Shown: in pieces, positions 23,299-30,527 of the stretch
Position numbering within the stretch: the first letter of the stretch is position 1
Layout: every line of letters starts with the position of its first letter
From: Betaproteobacteria bacterium UBA5216
Lineage (GTDB): Bacteria > Pseudomonadota > Gammaproteobacteria > Burkholderiales > SG8-41
Reading direction: 5' to 3'
Assembly (NCBI GenBank): GCA_002412495.1
Contig: DHVE01000001.1
Span: 23,475 to 54,001, forward strand
Length of the DNA stretch: 30,527 nt
Translations under genes and position numbers: made by a program
Notes under the pieces: model-generated
Told to the model about the DNA's origin: nothing
What the model saw: the letters and a program-made list of their open reading frames with translations, nothing else
The model's database searches: none

Positions 23299-23652
23299 AT
23301 GAGCAAACCCGAACCGCTGTTCCCGTCCGCCGCCAATTGTCCCGAGTGCGGTAAAAAAATTCGCATCAAGTGGGCCGCGCCGCGCGACGTTTTCGGTGGC
23401 GTCAATGGATTGGGATACATGAAATGCCTACACTGCGGGGCCAACCATGTGCGCGCCGTCGGCGCTCAAGACGCCATCAAGGAAACGTCCCAGCTGTTTG
23501 CCGCGCAATATCATGCGGCGTGTGGTCACGATCACGACCATGACCACGGAAGCCATGAAAACCCCGGAGGGCACGAGGGCCACGATCACGATCATGGCGT
23601 TGCCATTGTTCCCGGCAGCGATAAATTCGCTTATATCAAACTGCCAGCTTAG
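23299..23652 (+). CDS. Small zinc-ribbon protein with a His/Asp-rich metal-binding segment
   Basis: A 117-residue protein. The N-terminal half has two CxxCG pairs, Cys14/Cys17 (CPECGKK) and Cys43/Cys46 (CLHCGANH), forming a likely zinc ribbon. Residues 77-99 hold nine histidines mixed with Asp, Glu and Gly (HDHDHDHGSH and GHEGHDHDHG), a pattern found in zinc, nickel or cobalt chaperones and transporter loops. No membrane segment or signal peptide is seen. A role in metal storage or delivery is inferred from composition only; I know of no named family. ATG 23299 is preceded by ACC and no clear ribosome site. It converges with the broken hydrolase 10 bases downstream. Confidence 0.7.
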   Translation: MSKPEPLFPSAANCPECGKKIRIKWAAPRDVFGGVNGLGYMKCLHCGANHVRAVGAQDAIKETSQLFAAQYHAACGHDHDHDHGSHENPGGHEGHDHDHGVAIVPGSDKFAYIKLPA

Positions 23653-23662
23653 GGCTGGCTTT

Positions 23663-24708
23663 CTAGGGCAATTGCGAATATGCCCGCGTGGCGAGCAAAT
23701 GCACACGCAACGGCTGATCCCAGTCCGGATACTTCGCGGCAAATTCATTGCGCAGGGTCACCGCAGTTTCATCGGATGATTTTCCCTGCGCCTTCAGCGC
23801 GACCACGCGCGCGCGCAGCGAGGTCAGGAACTCGCGATACGCGGCAATGATGGATGCGTCACCCATGCCATAGTGCGCGCCGACCACCTGCGACGGACGC
23901 AGCGCCGCCATGGCATCCAGACTCGCAAGCCACTTGTCGATGCTTGATTGCGGCGCCGTGTAGGCCGGAAACGCCTTTTTCATCGCAAGATCGCCGGAGA
24001 ACACCACTGCGTCGCCTTCGATGAAAATTGCGGTATCGCCGAGCGTATGCCCGTTGCCGAGCCAGATAAGACGAACGCGCACGCCGCCGAGATCCAGTGT
24101 TTTTTCGCGATCAAAGGTTTCTGTCGGCTCGCGAAAGCCCTTGACGTCTTTCAGCAGATCGGCCAGTTCGGCGGATCGCGCGCTGAACTCCGCCACCCAT
24201 TTCATGCCGGCTTCCTTGATATCGCGCTGCTACTCCACCGCACGAACGATTTTGGTAGTGGGCGGAAATGCCAGCTCGCCCGTGGTGTGCTCGGGATGCA
24301 TATGCGTGGTGACCAGATAAAGCTCGCCACCCTTGCTCACCTTGGCGACCTCGCGCAATACAATCTCGCCGCTTTTAAAGCCCAGCCAGGATCGATAATC
24401 AGCGTCGCGCGGCTACCGACGACAATACCAACGTTCGGCACCCCGCGGCGGTTTTCATCAGGAATCACATACACGTGCGGCGAAATCTTGACCGTCTTGC
24501 CTTCCTTGACGACCGGAAGGTCCGTGTAATCACGCTGAGCCGACGCCGGGTCAACCGTGAACACAGCACACACCAGCATAAAGAGGGAAACCCATCTCGC
24601 CCCGTAATGATCGACACGCGGTGCGCGGGTTACACGGGGTAGATTGGCGGGCGCCACCACGTCCGGCGCAATGTCAGGCGTAAATATCGGTGTGCGACAA
24701 AGGTTCAT
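23663..24708 (-). pseudogene. Metallo-beta-lactamase-fold hydrolase, broken by frameshift and nonsense codon
   Basis: Two lesions interrupt one gene. Translation from ATG 24708 (AAGGAG six bases before it) gives a signal-peptide region and a first beta-segment (VGIVVGSRATLIIDPG). At about 24384 one base is missing, so the frame leaves GLGFKSGEIVLREVAKV for an unrelated tail that soon stops. In the restored frame the metal motif THMHPEH follows, and then at 24230-24232 a TAG replaces a likely CAG before QRDIKEAGMKWV. The C-terminal part (GNGHTLGDTAIF, VFSGDL, GAHYGMGD) is intact. The sequence would encode a ~345-residue exported hydrolase. It is last in the minus-strand cluster, behind Bug receptor 6. 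Loss of function appears recent, since both halves are otherwise good. Confidence 0.9.
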
Positions 24709-24759
24709 TTTTCTCTCCTTATCAGAGGCATGCATTTCGCCATCGCGACCCGTTGGCAA

Positions 24760-25740
24760 TTATTGATCGGGCTTGAGGCCCGCGGCTTTGACGATCTCGT
24801 GGTATTTGGCCTGCTCGTTCAGCACCAGCCGGCGGAATTCGTCGGGCGTGTTGCCGGCGGTCACGCTGGCCTGTTCGGCAAACGCGTCACGGATGTCATC
24901 GCGCGCCAGCACCTTGCGCAGTGCGTTGTGCAACGCCTTGAGCGCGGGAGCCGGGGCGCCCTTGGGCGCGATCAAGCCGAACCACCCGCTGTAATCGTAG
25001 CCGGGTATGGTTTCAGCAATCGCTTGCAGTTCACCGAGCAGCGGCGTGCGCGCGGCTAGACTATGGCCCAATGCGCGCAAGCGGCCTGCCTTCACCTGCG
25101 GCCACACCGCCGGGGCCGGCGTTAACGTCCATTGCGACTCACCGTTTATCACCGCAGCAACCGGCGCCGTACTACCCCGGTAAGGCGTGTGTGTCGCGGG
25201 AAACTTCCCCATCGAGTACAGCAAAGCCCCCGCCAGATGGTTTTGTGAACCCGCACCGCCCGAGGCCATTTTAACGTGCGGCTGCGTCTTGCTCCAGGCG
25301 ACGAGGTCTGCGACGGTTTTCAGCGGCAGCGCTGGCGTCACCACCAGTATGTTCGGCGTAATCGCGAAGCGCGAAATAAAATCGTAGTCATCAAGTATCG
25401 ACTGCGGCTGTTTGCGGTAAATCAGCGGGGCAATAGCCAGCGCCGCGGTCGCGCCACTGATCAGTGTGTAACCATCCGGCGTCGCGGTCCTGCCGATTTC
25501 CATGCCATACGCCGTGCCAGCGCCCGGACGGCTGTCGATGCGGTTGTCCACAACGATGTGTTGGCCCAGTTCAGCGCCAAGCCGTGACGTAACGATGCGC
25601 GTCAGCACATCCACCCCGCTGCCCGGCACGTTGGCCACGATCACGCGTAGCGGCCGTGCAGGGTACTCGGCAGCGCCCGCGTTACAAACGCACCACGCCA
25701 GACCGCCGGCCACCATGGTGATGCCGCGTGCGCAATCCAT
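24760..25740 (-). CDS. Bug-family solute-binding protein 6
   Basis: A 326-residue periplasmic receptor. The signal sequence is short (MVAGGLAWCVCNAGA within the first ~24 residues). The mature start YPARPLRVIV runs into NVPGSGVDVLTRIV, a loop with one glycine of the usual pair replaced by Ser, and the IDSRPGAGT insert is longer than in its neighbours. ATG 25740 gives a compact signal peptide; GTG 25794 is the alternative but overlaps the preceding hydrolase stop at 25776. It lies 35 bases after that hydrolase and 51 before the broken one, so receptor and hydrolases alternate in one operon. Confidence 0.93.
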   Translation of the reverse strand: MDCARGITMVAGGLAWCVCNAGAAEYPARPLRVIVANVPGSGVDVLTRIVTSRLGAELGQHIVVDNRIDSRPGAGTAYGMEIGRTATPDGYTLISGATAALAIAPLIYRKQPQSILDDYDFISRFAITPNILVVTPALPLKTVADLVAWSKTQPHVKMASGGAGSQNHLAGALLYSMGKFPATHTPYRGSTAPVAAVINGESQWTLTPAPAVWPQVKAGRLRALGHSLAARTPLLGELQAIAETIPGYDYSGWFGLIAPKGAPAPALKALHNALRKVLARDDIRDAFAEQASVTAGNTPDEFRRLVLNEQAKYHEIVKAAGLKPDQ

Positions 25741-25775
25741 CGCAGATGCCCGTAACCCCTTGTTTTCCAGCACGC

Positions 25776-26792
25776 TCAGCAACCCGCCACGCACTTGCCC
25801 TTTCCGTCAAATTCCATCGTGCGCCCGCTAAGCGCCAAGTGCGCCGGCGCCTTCACTTGCTTGATCAACGCCGCAGTGCGCGAAATGGGCCGCAGCTTGC
25901 CGCCTTCCGTGACTGGCTCGTTCGGATGCGTGAGTATCACCGACGCAGGCCGAATCAGTTCGTTGATCGCATGCGCACCTGAAACAAAGATGCCCGGATT
26001 AACACCCAGATTCAGCACCGCAAGGTTAGCCTTGTGAAACTCGTTGATGACCGTCTTCATTTCTGAATGAATGCCAGTGTCGCCCGACAGGTAGGCCACC
26101 AGCCCATTGGTAAACTTGACGACAAATCCCGTGGCGGGGCCATATTCCAGAACGGCGCCGTCCGCCTTCAACAACGCGCGTTGCGCCTCGGAAAGCAGGG
26201 CTGGCGGTGCGTTGTTCACGTGCGATGCGTACACAATGGTGATTTCCACGCCTTGGGTCGCACCCGCGGCCTTCGCCACAAAAATACCGCCAAGGTCCGC
26301 CTGCGAGCTGCATATGGCGGCTACCGGCACCGTGGTCGCGCCGCCCGTCTGCGGACAAAATTCTATTGGCTTGCCACCAAGGATGCCCTGCACCTTGTTG
26401 CCGACAAATCCGCCAATGGCGCGCGTCATCACCATCGCAGCCTTCTTGGCCGCCACCACTTCGGCCGTGGTGGAATTCGGCGCGGGCACCCGTTCCGAGT
26501 TCGCGCAAGTCCCGGCGCCCTCCGCCTTCAGTTTGAGATCACCAACATGATCGCCGTGCATGTGCGAAAGCAGCACCATGTGTATCGTGCCCAGTCGCGG
26601 ATCGTCGCCGCTGGTGACGTTGTGCGCGGGGTCATACAAAAAACGCACGCCGCTCGGATCTTCAAAAATGATCGCACGATCATTTGCGCACAACTCACCG
26701 GGGTGAGAACCGACCGGCGTTATTTTCACGTTCTGGGCCAGGGCCGGGACCGCGGCCAAGGAAAGGGCGAGTGCTGCGAATAGGGTCTTCAT
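25776..26792 (-). CDS. Exported metallo-beta-lactamase-fold hydrolase (UlaG-like)
   Basis: A 338-residue zinc hydrolase with a signal peptide (about residues 1-19, cleavage after ALAQ), so it acts in the periplasm. The metal motif is SHMHGDHVGD, with His77, His79, Asp81 and His82. SGDTGIHSEMK and ILTHPNEP match later metal-binding positions of UlaG-like lactonases. The mature protein has several cysteines (LCAND, GTCANSE, EFCPQ, AICSSQ, CVAGC) that may form disulfides. GGAGA lies six bases before the ATG. Between Bug receptors 7 and 6, it may hydrolyse an ester or lactone in the periplasm to give the acid the receptors bind; this is inference. Confidence 0.92.
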   Translation of the reverse strand: MKTLFAALALSLAAVPALAQNVKITPVGSHPGELCANDRAIIFEDPSGVRFLYDPAHNVTSGDDPRLGTIHMVLLSHMHGDHVGDLKLKAEGAGTCANSERVPAPNSTTAEVVAAKKAAMVMTRAIGGFVGNKVQGILGGKPIEFCPQTGGATTVPVAAICSSQADLGGIFVAKAAGATQGVEITIVYASHVNNAPPALLSEAQRALLKADGAVLEYGPATGFVVKFTNGLVAYLSGDTGIHSEMKTVINEFHKANLAVLNLGVNPGIFVSGAHAINELIRPASVILTHPNEPVTEGGKLRPISRTAALIKQVKAPAHLALSGRTMEFDGKGKCVAGC

Positions 26793-26876
26793 GTGGCGTC
26801 TCCGGGAATACAGCTCGTTAATGTTGCTTCTGAACGAATAATACTCGCGGCGCAGGCATAGTTAAATGCGCCATCG

Positions 26877-27872
26877 CTAAGGCGCCATTCCCAACGTCTT
26901 CGCATCCCGCGCCCAGCGCGCAAGTTCGCGCTGCAAAAAAGCCTGACTCGCCTCGCGTGTGTTTGCAAACGTTTCAATATCCAGTTCCAGCACGCGGCTC
27001 TTGAAATCGGCTTGTGACACCACGGCGGACAAATCCCGGTGCAATGTCGTCTCGACCACCGCCGGTATGCGTGCGGGGCCGACAAACATCCACCACTCCA
27101 CATGATCGAAGCCGGGCACGCCGGATTCGGCCAGCGTCGGCACATCGGGCATGGTCTGAAAACGTTTCGCGCTGGTGACAGCAATAGCTTTCAGACGGCC
27201 CGAGCGTATGTGCTGCACAAACGCAGTCGGCGTGGCCATCAGCATCGCGATCTGGCCGCCCAGCAGATCGGTCACTGCAGTCGCGCCGCCTTTATAGGGC
27301 ACGTGAATGACATCGATGCCGGTGGCACGCTTTAACGCCTCCATCGCGCGATGGCCGTTGGTGCTGGCGCCGGGGCTGCCGTAGGCAAATTTCCCGGGGT
27401 TCGCTTTCACTTGCGCAAAAAACTCGGCGGGCGTGCGCGCCGCGAAATCGGCGCGCACGGTCAGCACTGACGGCGCCGCGCCAAAGTACAGGATGGCGCG
27501 CAAATCGCGCAAAGTGTCGTATCGCAGGTCGTTGCGCACCGCCGGATTGGTGGCGAGCGTGCTGCCAAAGAGGCCCAGCGTATAACCATCGGGCGTGGAT
27601 CGCACAACGGCCTCGGTGGCAATCACCGCACCGCCACCCGGCCGGTTTTCGATCAGCACGTTTTGTTTCCACGCCGCGGCAAGGCGCTCGCCCATAATAC
27701 GCGCCACGATGTCCGATGCGCCGCCGGCGCCGGCGGAAAGAATGAAGCGCACGGGTTTGTTGGGAAAGGCGTCCTGTGCGTAAGCCCAGGGCGAAATGCA
27801 AACACTCAGCAAAAGTACCGCACCACGCAGCGCAATCCCGACATTACCGTTCCCGCGCAGATGGACATCCAT
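26877..27872 (-). CDS. Bug-family solute-binding protein 7, start supplied by an intergenic repeat
   Basis: A 331-residue periplasmic receptor. The hydrophobic core GAVLLLSVCISPWAYAQ is preceded by an n-region (MDVHLRGNGNVG) encoded inside an intergenic repeat copy. The mature start FPNKPVRFILSAGAGGASDIVARIM has a good pocket loop, followed by IENRPGGGA. Candidate starts are ATG 27872 (chosen, short basic n-region) and ATG 27899 (GGCGGG upstream); both lie inside the repeat. No in-frame ATG, GTG or TTG is seen between the repeat and the hydrophobic core. It sits between the cupin gene and the metallo-hydrolase. Confidence 0.9.
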   Translation of the reverse strand: MDVHLRGNGNVGIALRGAVLLLSVCISPWAYAQDAFPNKPVRFILSAGAGGASDIVARIMGERLAAAWKQNVLIENRPGGGAVIATEAVVRSTPDGYTLGLFGSTLATNPAVRNDLRYDTLRDLRAILYFGAAPSVLTVRADFAARTPAEFFAQVKANPGKFAYGSPGASTNGHRAMEALKRATGIDVIHVPYKGGATAVTDLLGGQIAMLMATPTAFVQHIRSGRLKAIAVTSAKRFQTMPDVPTLAESGVPGFDHVEWWMFVGPARIPAVVETTLHRDLSAVVSQADFKSRVLELDIETFANTREASQAFLQRELARWARDAKTLGMAP

Positions 27873-27924
27873 GCAATGCGCCGTATGGCACTGTGTCATG
27901 GGTTCCCGCCTGCACGGGATCGAC
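27838..27924 (-). repeat. Palindromic intergenic repeat, copy A
   Basis: Read on the minus strand this copy contains GCAGGCGGGAACCCATGACA, then a spacer and CATCTGCGCGGGAACGG. It matches copy B at 28594-28682 over GGCGGGAACCCAT(A/G)ACACAG with one mismatch. The consensus resembles dispersed repeats of betaproteobacteria (recalled, not searched). It overlaps the start of Bug receptor 7. Confidence 0.65.
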
Positions 27925-27971
27925 AGTGTTCGTTGAAACACTTTTCGAAGCTCCCGCCACATATCGTGCGA

Positions 27972-28541
27972 TCAATGCCCATCGAGCTTCTTTTCCAGCT
28001 CGGGATCAAACTTGCCGTCGATCAGAATAAACGCAATATCGCATGGCGCATTCGAACGATTACTCCACGCGTGGTTCGTGCCGCACTGGATCATCATGTC
28101 ACCCGCCTTGAGCAGCACTTCGCTGTCATCGAGCACGCAATAAATCTCGCCGCTGAGTATCAGCACATAATCTATCGTCTCGGTACGATGCATCAGCGGA
28201 TGACGGCCGTTCTTGCCGAAGGTGGAGGCCTGTTCGTTACCGAGCGCTGCAAAAAGCTTTTTCGACTGCTCCGCGCTCATGTTGCGAATCTCGGGGCCTT
28301 CGGGCATCACGCGGTTGATGCGGAACACCGTGCCGTTATTCTCGGGCATCTGGCGGCGCGGCCCCAGCGTGGGTTCTTCGTGCCTGGAAACCACCGGCGT
28401 GGGCGTGGCATTGGTACGCCAGATATCAGTGGAAACGTAACCGGGGCGTGCCGGGTTGGTCATCACGAAAGGCGCGGGGCCGTCTGAAATCACGATGGCC
28501 TTGCCATTTTCGTCGTGGCCAGTCACTACGCGTCTAACCAT
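27972..28541 (-). CDS. Cupin-domain protein
   Basis: A 189-residue cytoplasmic protein with a single C-terminal cupin barrel (about residues 105-175). Motif 1 is HPLMHRTETIDYVLILSGE (His114, His118, Glu121) and motif 2 is AGDMMIQCGTNHAWSN (His157). Together they would hold a metal, as in small dioxygenases and isomerases; many relatives with the HRTDTIDY pattern have no known activity. Start ATG 28541 has AAGGAG six bases upstream. It is first in the minus-strand operon running through Bug receptor 7 to the broken hydrolase. Repeat copies lie on both sides of the gene. Confidence 0.9.
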   Translation of the reverse strand: MVRRVVTGHDENGKAIVISDGPAPFVMTNPARPGYVSTDIWRTNATPTPVVSRHEEPTLGPRRQMPENNGTVFRINRVMPEGPEIRNMSAEQSKKLFAALGNEQASTFGKNGRHPLMHRTETIDYVLILSGEIYCVLDDSEVLLKAGDMMIQCGTNHAWSNRSNAPCDIAFILIDGKFDPELEKKLDGH

Positions 28542-28593
28542 GGGATGCTCCTTGTTTGGGTATCGGTGAAACCTGCATTATCGTCGAATTTAC

Positions 28594-28682
28594 GCCCCGT
28601 CGTTCCCAACGCTGGCGGGAACCCATAACACAGCACAGAATGGAACGACGCACGGATTTCCACCTTCGCGGGAGAGACAACC
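28594..28682 (+). repeat. Palindromic intergenic repeat, copy B
   Basis: Contains CGTCGTTCCC, GGCGGGAACCCATAACACAG (28614-28633) and CACCTTCGCGGGAGAGAC. It lies in the divergent region between the cupin gene and Bug receptor 8. It is inverted relative to copy A across the cupin gene and somewhat degenerate. Confidence 0.65.
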
Positions 28683-28741
28683 TTGAGTTATGATCTTTCG
28701 CGCAACACGCCAACCAAACCTGTTTCGTGGAGGAGCATTTT

Positions 28742-29707
28742 TTGGAAACCCTGCGTACGCTGCTACTGCTCACATTGACCACGGCCCTGCCTGCCGCATT
28801 TGCCCAATCCCCCGCCAAGTGGCCCGACAAACCCGTGCGCGCCATCGTGCCCTTTGCACCGGGCGGCGCTTCGGATGTGGTGGCGCGCATCATTTCGCCG
28901 AAGCTCGCGGAGGAATTTGGCCAATCGTTCGTGGTGGATAACCGCGCCGGCGCGGGCGGCTCGATCGGCGTTGAAATGGTGGTGCGTGCCGCGCCCGACG
29001 GTTACACCATTCTCATCGGCGCATCGAGTTACACCTCCAACGCCGCGCTTTACAAATTGTCGTATGACCCGCTCACCGGCATTGCGCCGATTTCGCTGAT
29101 CACGCGCGGACCGTTCGTGCTCACGGTGCATCCAGCCGTGCGGGCTAACTCGCTGAAGGAATTCATCGAGCTCGCGCGCGCCAAGCCCGGCAGCCTGAGT
29201 TTTGGCTCATCGGGCACCGGCGGTGTGCCGCATCTGGCCACTGAGTTGCTCCGCCAGATGAGCAAAACGCAAATGACGCATGTGCCTTACAAGGGTGACG
29301 CACCCGCGATCACCGATCTGCTCGGCGGACAAATTCAGGTTTTCATGGGCGGGCCACTGGTGGTGCAACAACACATCAACGCTGGCAAACTGCGCGGGCT
29401 GGCGGTTTCGACGGAAAAGCGTTCGCCGATATTCCCCGATTTTCCCGCGATCAGTGAGCAATTGCCGGGCTATACGGCCATGACCTGGTTTGGCATGTGG
29501 GCGCCGCTCGGCACGCCGAAAGAGATCGTGTCGCGCCTGAATCAATCCATTGGCCGCATCCTCAAACTGCCCGACGTTCAGGAACGCCTGCGCACCAACG
29601 GCATGGAGGCCGGACACAACACGCCCGAGGAATACAACCGCTTTATCGCGCAGGAAATCGCGAAGTACACGAAGGTGGTTAAGGACGGGAATATTCGGTT
29701 GGAGTGA
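28742..29707 (+). CDS. Bug-family solute-binding protein 8 (TTG start)
   Basis: A 321-residue periplasmic receptor. TTG 28742 is chosen because a perfect ribosome site (GGAGGAG, 28729-28735) lies six bases before it and the signal peptide (LETLRTLLLLTLTTALPAAFAQ, first residue read as Met) begins there; the GTG at 28727 would sit inside that ribosome site. The mature start WPDKPVRAIVPFAPGGASDVVARII and VDNRAGAGGS form an orthodox pocket. It is divergent from the cupin operon, with repeat copy B between them, and stands alone before the toxin-antitoxin pair. Confidence 0.95.
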   Translation: METLRTLLLLTLTTALPAAFAQSPAKWPDKPVRAIVPFAPGGASDVVARIISPKLAEEFGQSFVVDNRAGAGGSIGVEMVVRAAPDGYTILIGASSYTSNAALYKLSYDPLTGIAPISLITRGPFVLTVHPAVRANSLKEFIELARAKPGSLSFGSSGTGGVPHLATELLRQMSKTQMTHVPYKGDAPAITDLLGGQIQVFMGGPLVVQQHINAGKLRGLAVSTEKRSPIFPDFPAISEQLPGYTAMTWFGMWAPLGTPKEIVSRLNQSIGRILKLPDVQERLRTNGMEAGHNTPEEYNRFIAQEIAKYTKVVKDGNIRLE

Positions 29708-29713
29708 GCACGG

Positions 29714-30130
29714 CTAATGCCGAGCAAAGAACAACTTCGCCAACGATCTTGGCGAGTGGATTGCAACACCGCCAATCACCTTGCCATAAGCGGCACCGAA
29801 GTGCATACGATCACCAGTAACCAGTACGTCGCATTGCAAACGCAGCGCGGCGGCAAGAACCGGGCGATCTTTTTCGGGCAGCCAATTAACCAGCTTCAGT
29901 TCGGCTCCCGGTGCTTGTGCGGGATGAATTCGTACTCGCTGAAGCAATTTTTCCAGCGCACGAAGCGCATCGGGGTATTTCGCGGCAAGATTGCGGCGCG
30001 CCTCGACCACCACATAATCATCCACCCAGCATTCTTGTCTTGTTTCGACAAGCAGATTGACCAGCTGGCGTACCGCACCATCGGATTTGGCCGCGGAAAA
30101 AAGAATATTGGCGTCCAGAAATACGCGCAT
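29714..30130 (-). CDS. PIN-domain toxin (VapC-like ribonuclease)
   Basis: A 138-residue protein of the PIN ribonuclease fold, which cleaves RNA with acidic residues holding Mg. Asp6 in the opening strand VFLDANIL, Glu43 in VVVEARRN, Asp88 in LPEKDRPVLAAAL, and Asp107 in LVTGDRMHF are at the expected places. Length matches VapC-type toxins. It begins 18 bases after the stop of the AbrB-type gene, the usual antitoxin-first order. Target RNA is unknown. Confidence 0.92.
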   Translation of the reverse strand: MRVFLDANILFSAAKSDGAVRQLVNLLVETRQECWVDDYVVVEARRNLAAKYPDALRALEKLLQRVRIHPAQAPGAELKLVNWLPEKDRPVLAAALRLQCDVLVTGDRMHFGAAYGKVIGGVAIHSPRSLAKLFFARH

Positions 30131-30148
30131 GACTATTGCGCGTGATGC

Positions 30149-30463
30149 TCAGAGAGCGGTCTTGGCACGCGCAGAAGAATTGGGACGCTTGGAACGTTTG
30201 GGACGACTGGACTTGGCGACTGACTTAGCCATGCCGGACTTGCTGGCGAGGTAATCCGCAAGTTCCTGTTCCGCCGCATCAAACTCACGCACGCGCGCCG
30301 GCGTATACATCTCAATCGGCAACGTCATCGCGGGACGTAACAGCAGCCCCTCTGACGTAGTTTCAGCAATCAGGTGATCCTCCGCCTTAAGACCGAGCGC
30401 CTGCCGCAGCTTGGCTGGTAGGGTAATGACGCCCCGGCTGGTAATGGTGACATTGGCTTTCAT
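30149..30463 (-). CDS. AbrB/MazE-type antitoxin with basic tail
   Basis: A 104-residue protein. Residues 1-47 form a swapped-hairpin AbrB DNA-binding domain (VTITSRGVITLPAKLRQALGL). Residues 48-75 are a linker that probably wraps and inhibits the toxin. Residues 79-104 are a Lys/Arg/Ser-rich tail, longer and more basic than in most such antitoxins. It would bind its own promoter with the PIN toxin. ATG 30463 begins the domain directly; the extension to 30517 adds no homologous sequence. The promoter lies just upstream, leaving almost no leader. Confidence 0.92.
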   Translation of the reverse strand: MKANVTITSRGVITLPAKLRQALGLKAEDHLIAETTSEGLLLRPAMTLPIEMYTPARVREFDAAEQELADYLASKSGMAKSVAKSSRPKRSKRPNSSARAKTAL

Positions 30464-30467
30464 GTTT

Positions 30468-30490
30468 TGCAGTATAGCAGCATTTCTGCA
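30468..30490 (-). promoter_or_regulatory. Promoter and operator candidate of the toxin-antitoxin pair
   Basis: On the minus strand an extended -10 box TGCTATACT (30479-30471) ends seven bases before the antitoxin ATG, so transcription would start close to the ATG and the mRNA would have virtually no leader. The box sits in an inverted repeat (TGCAG at 30468-30472 and CTGCA at 30486-30490), where an AbrB-type dimer could bind. No ribosome site is visible. Confidence 0.5.
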
Positions 30491-30527
30491 ATATTGGCCG
30501 CCCACAGCCTTGTCCAACGTGGTATGA

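Noticed and set aside
24230..24232. TAG in the metallo-hydrolase as a pyrrolysine or programmed read-through codon
   Set aside because: A second, independent frameshift at about 24384 breaks the same gene, so decay explains both. Pyrrolysine is not expected in such bacteria.

Overview
This window is high-GC chromosomal DNA from a proteobacterium, most likely a betaproteobacterium close to Burkholderiales. The evidence is a proteobacterial GroEL with the GGM-rich tail at the left edge, and eight separate periplasmic Bug-type (TctC-like) solute-binding receptors, an expansion typical of Bordetella, Cupriavidus and relatives. No rRNA, tRNA, phage, insertion sequence or CRISPR was seen. Genus cannot be decided from sequence alone.

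Layout. 1-1670: the 3' part of groEL with its terminator, then a small GlsB/YeaQ-like membrane protein overlapping an unknown gene. 1806-4485 (minus): a companion protein, a UGSC-family selenoprotein whose TGA codon is followed by a bacterial-SECIS-like hairpin, and a Bug receptor. 4775-6999 (plus): a CoxG/SRPBCC protein and a thiamine-diphosphate enzyme, ending in a strong terminator. 7166-7981 (minus): an amidohydrolase. 8238-9390 (plus): thioredoxin 2 (trxC) and an exported methyltransferase. 9395-10269 (minus): a split YeeE/YedE sulfur-transport pair. 10296-13089: a Bug receptor divergent from a thiolase/DUF35 pair, with 10-bp periodic repeats between them. 13199-19446 (plus): a helical-repeat protein, a MaoC-like protein, a Bug receptor, an amidase, a LOG-family protein and a TauD-type dioxygenase. 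19486-22536 (minus): two Bug receptors and a double carboxymuconolactone-decarboxylase-domain protein with an elaborate hairpin leader. 22537-23298: gene-poor. 23299-23652: a His-rich zinc protein. 23663-28541 (minus): cupin, Bug, metallo-hydrolase, Bug, broken metallo-hydrolase. 28742-29707: a Bug receptor. 29714-30463 (minus): an AbrB/PIN toxin-antitoxin pair.

How the genes fit together. Most of the window looks like catabolic accessory DNA. Carboxylate or ester uptake receptors sit next to enzymes acting on CoA esters (thiolase, MaoC), amides (amidase), lactones or cyclic acids (amidohydrolase, CMD protein, metallo-hydrolases), 2-oxo acids (ThDP enzyme) and oxidizable substrates (dioxygenase, cupin). 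No TctA/TctB membrane subunit is present, so the receptors must share permeases encoded elsewhere or act as sensors.

The most notable item is the selenoprotein operon at 1806-4485. An ordinary gene caller would cut the selenoprotein at its TGA. It sits in an uncharacterised receptor/companion operon next to a CoxG/ThDP-enzyme pair. Second is the leader of the CMD gene (22535-22695), which has a terminator-like hairpin and then a hairpin burying the start codon.
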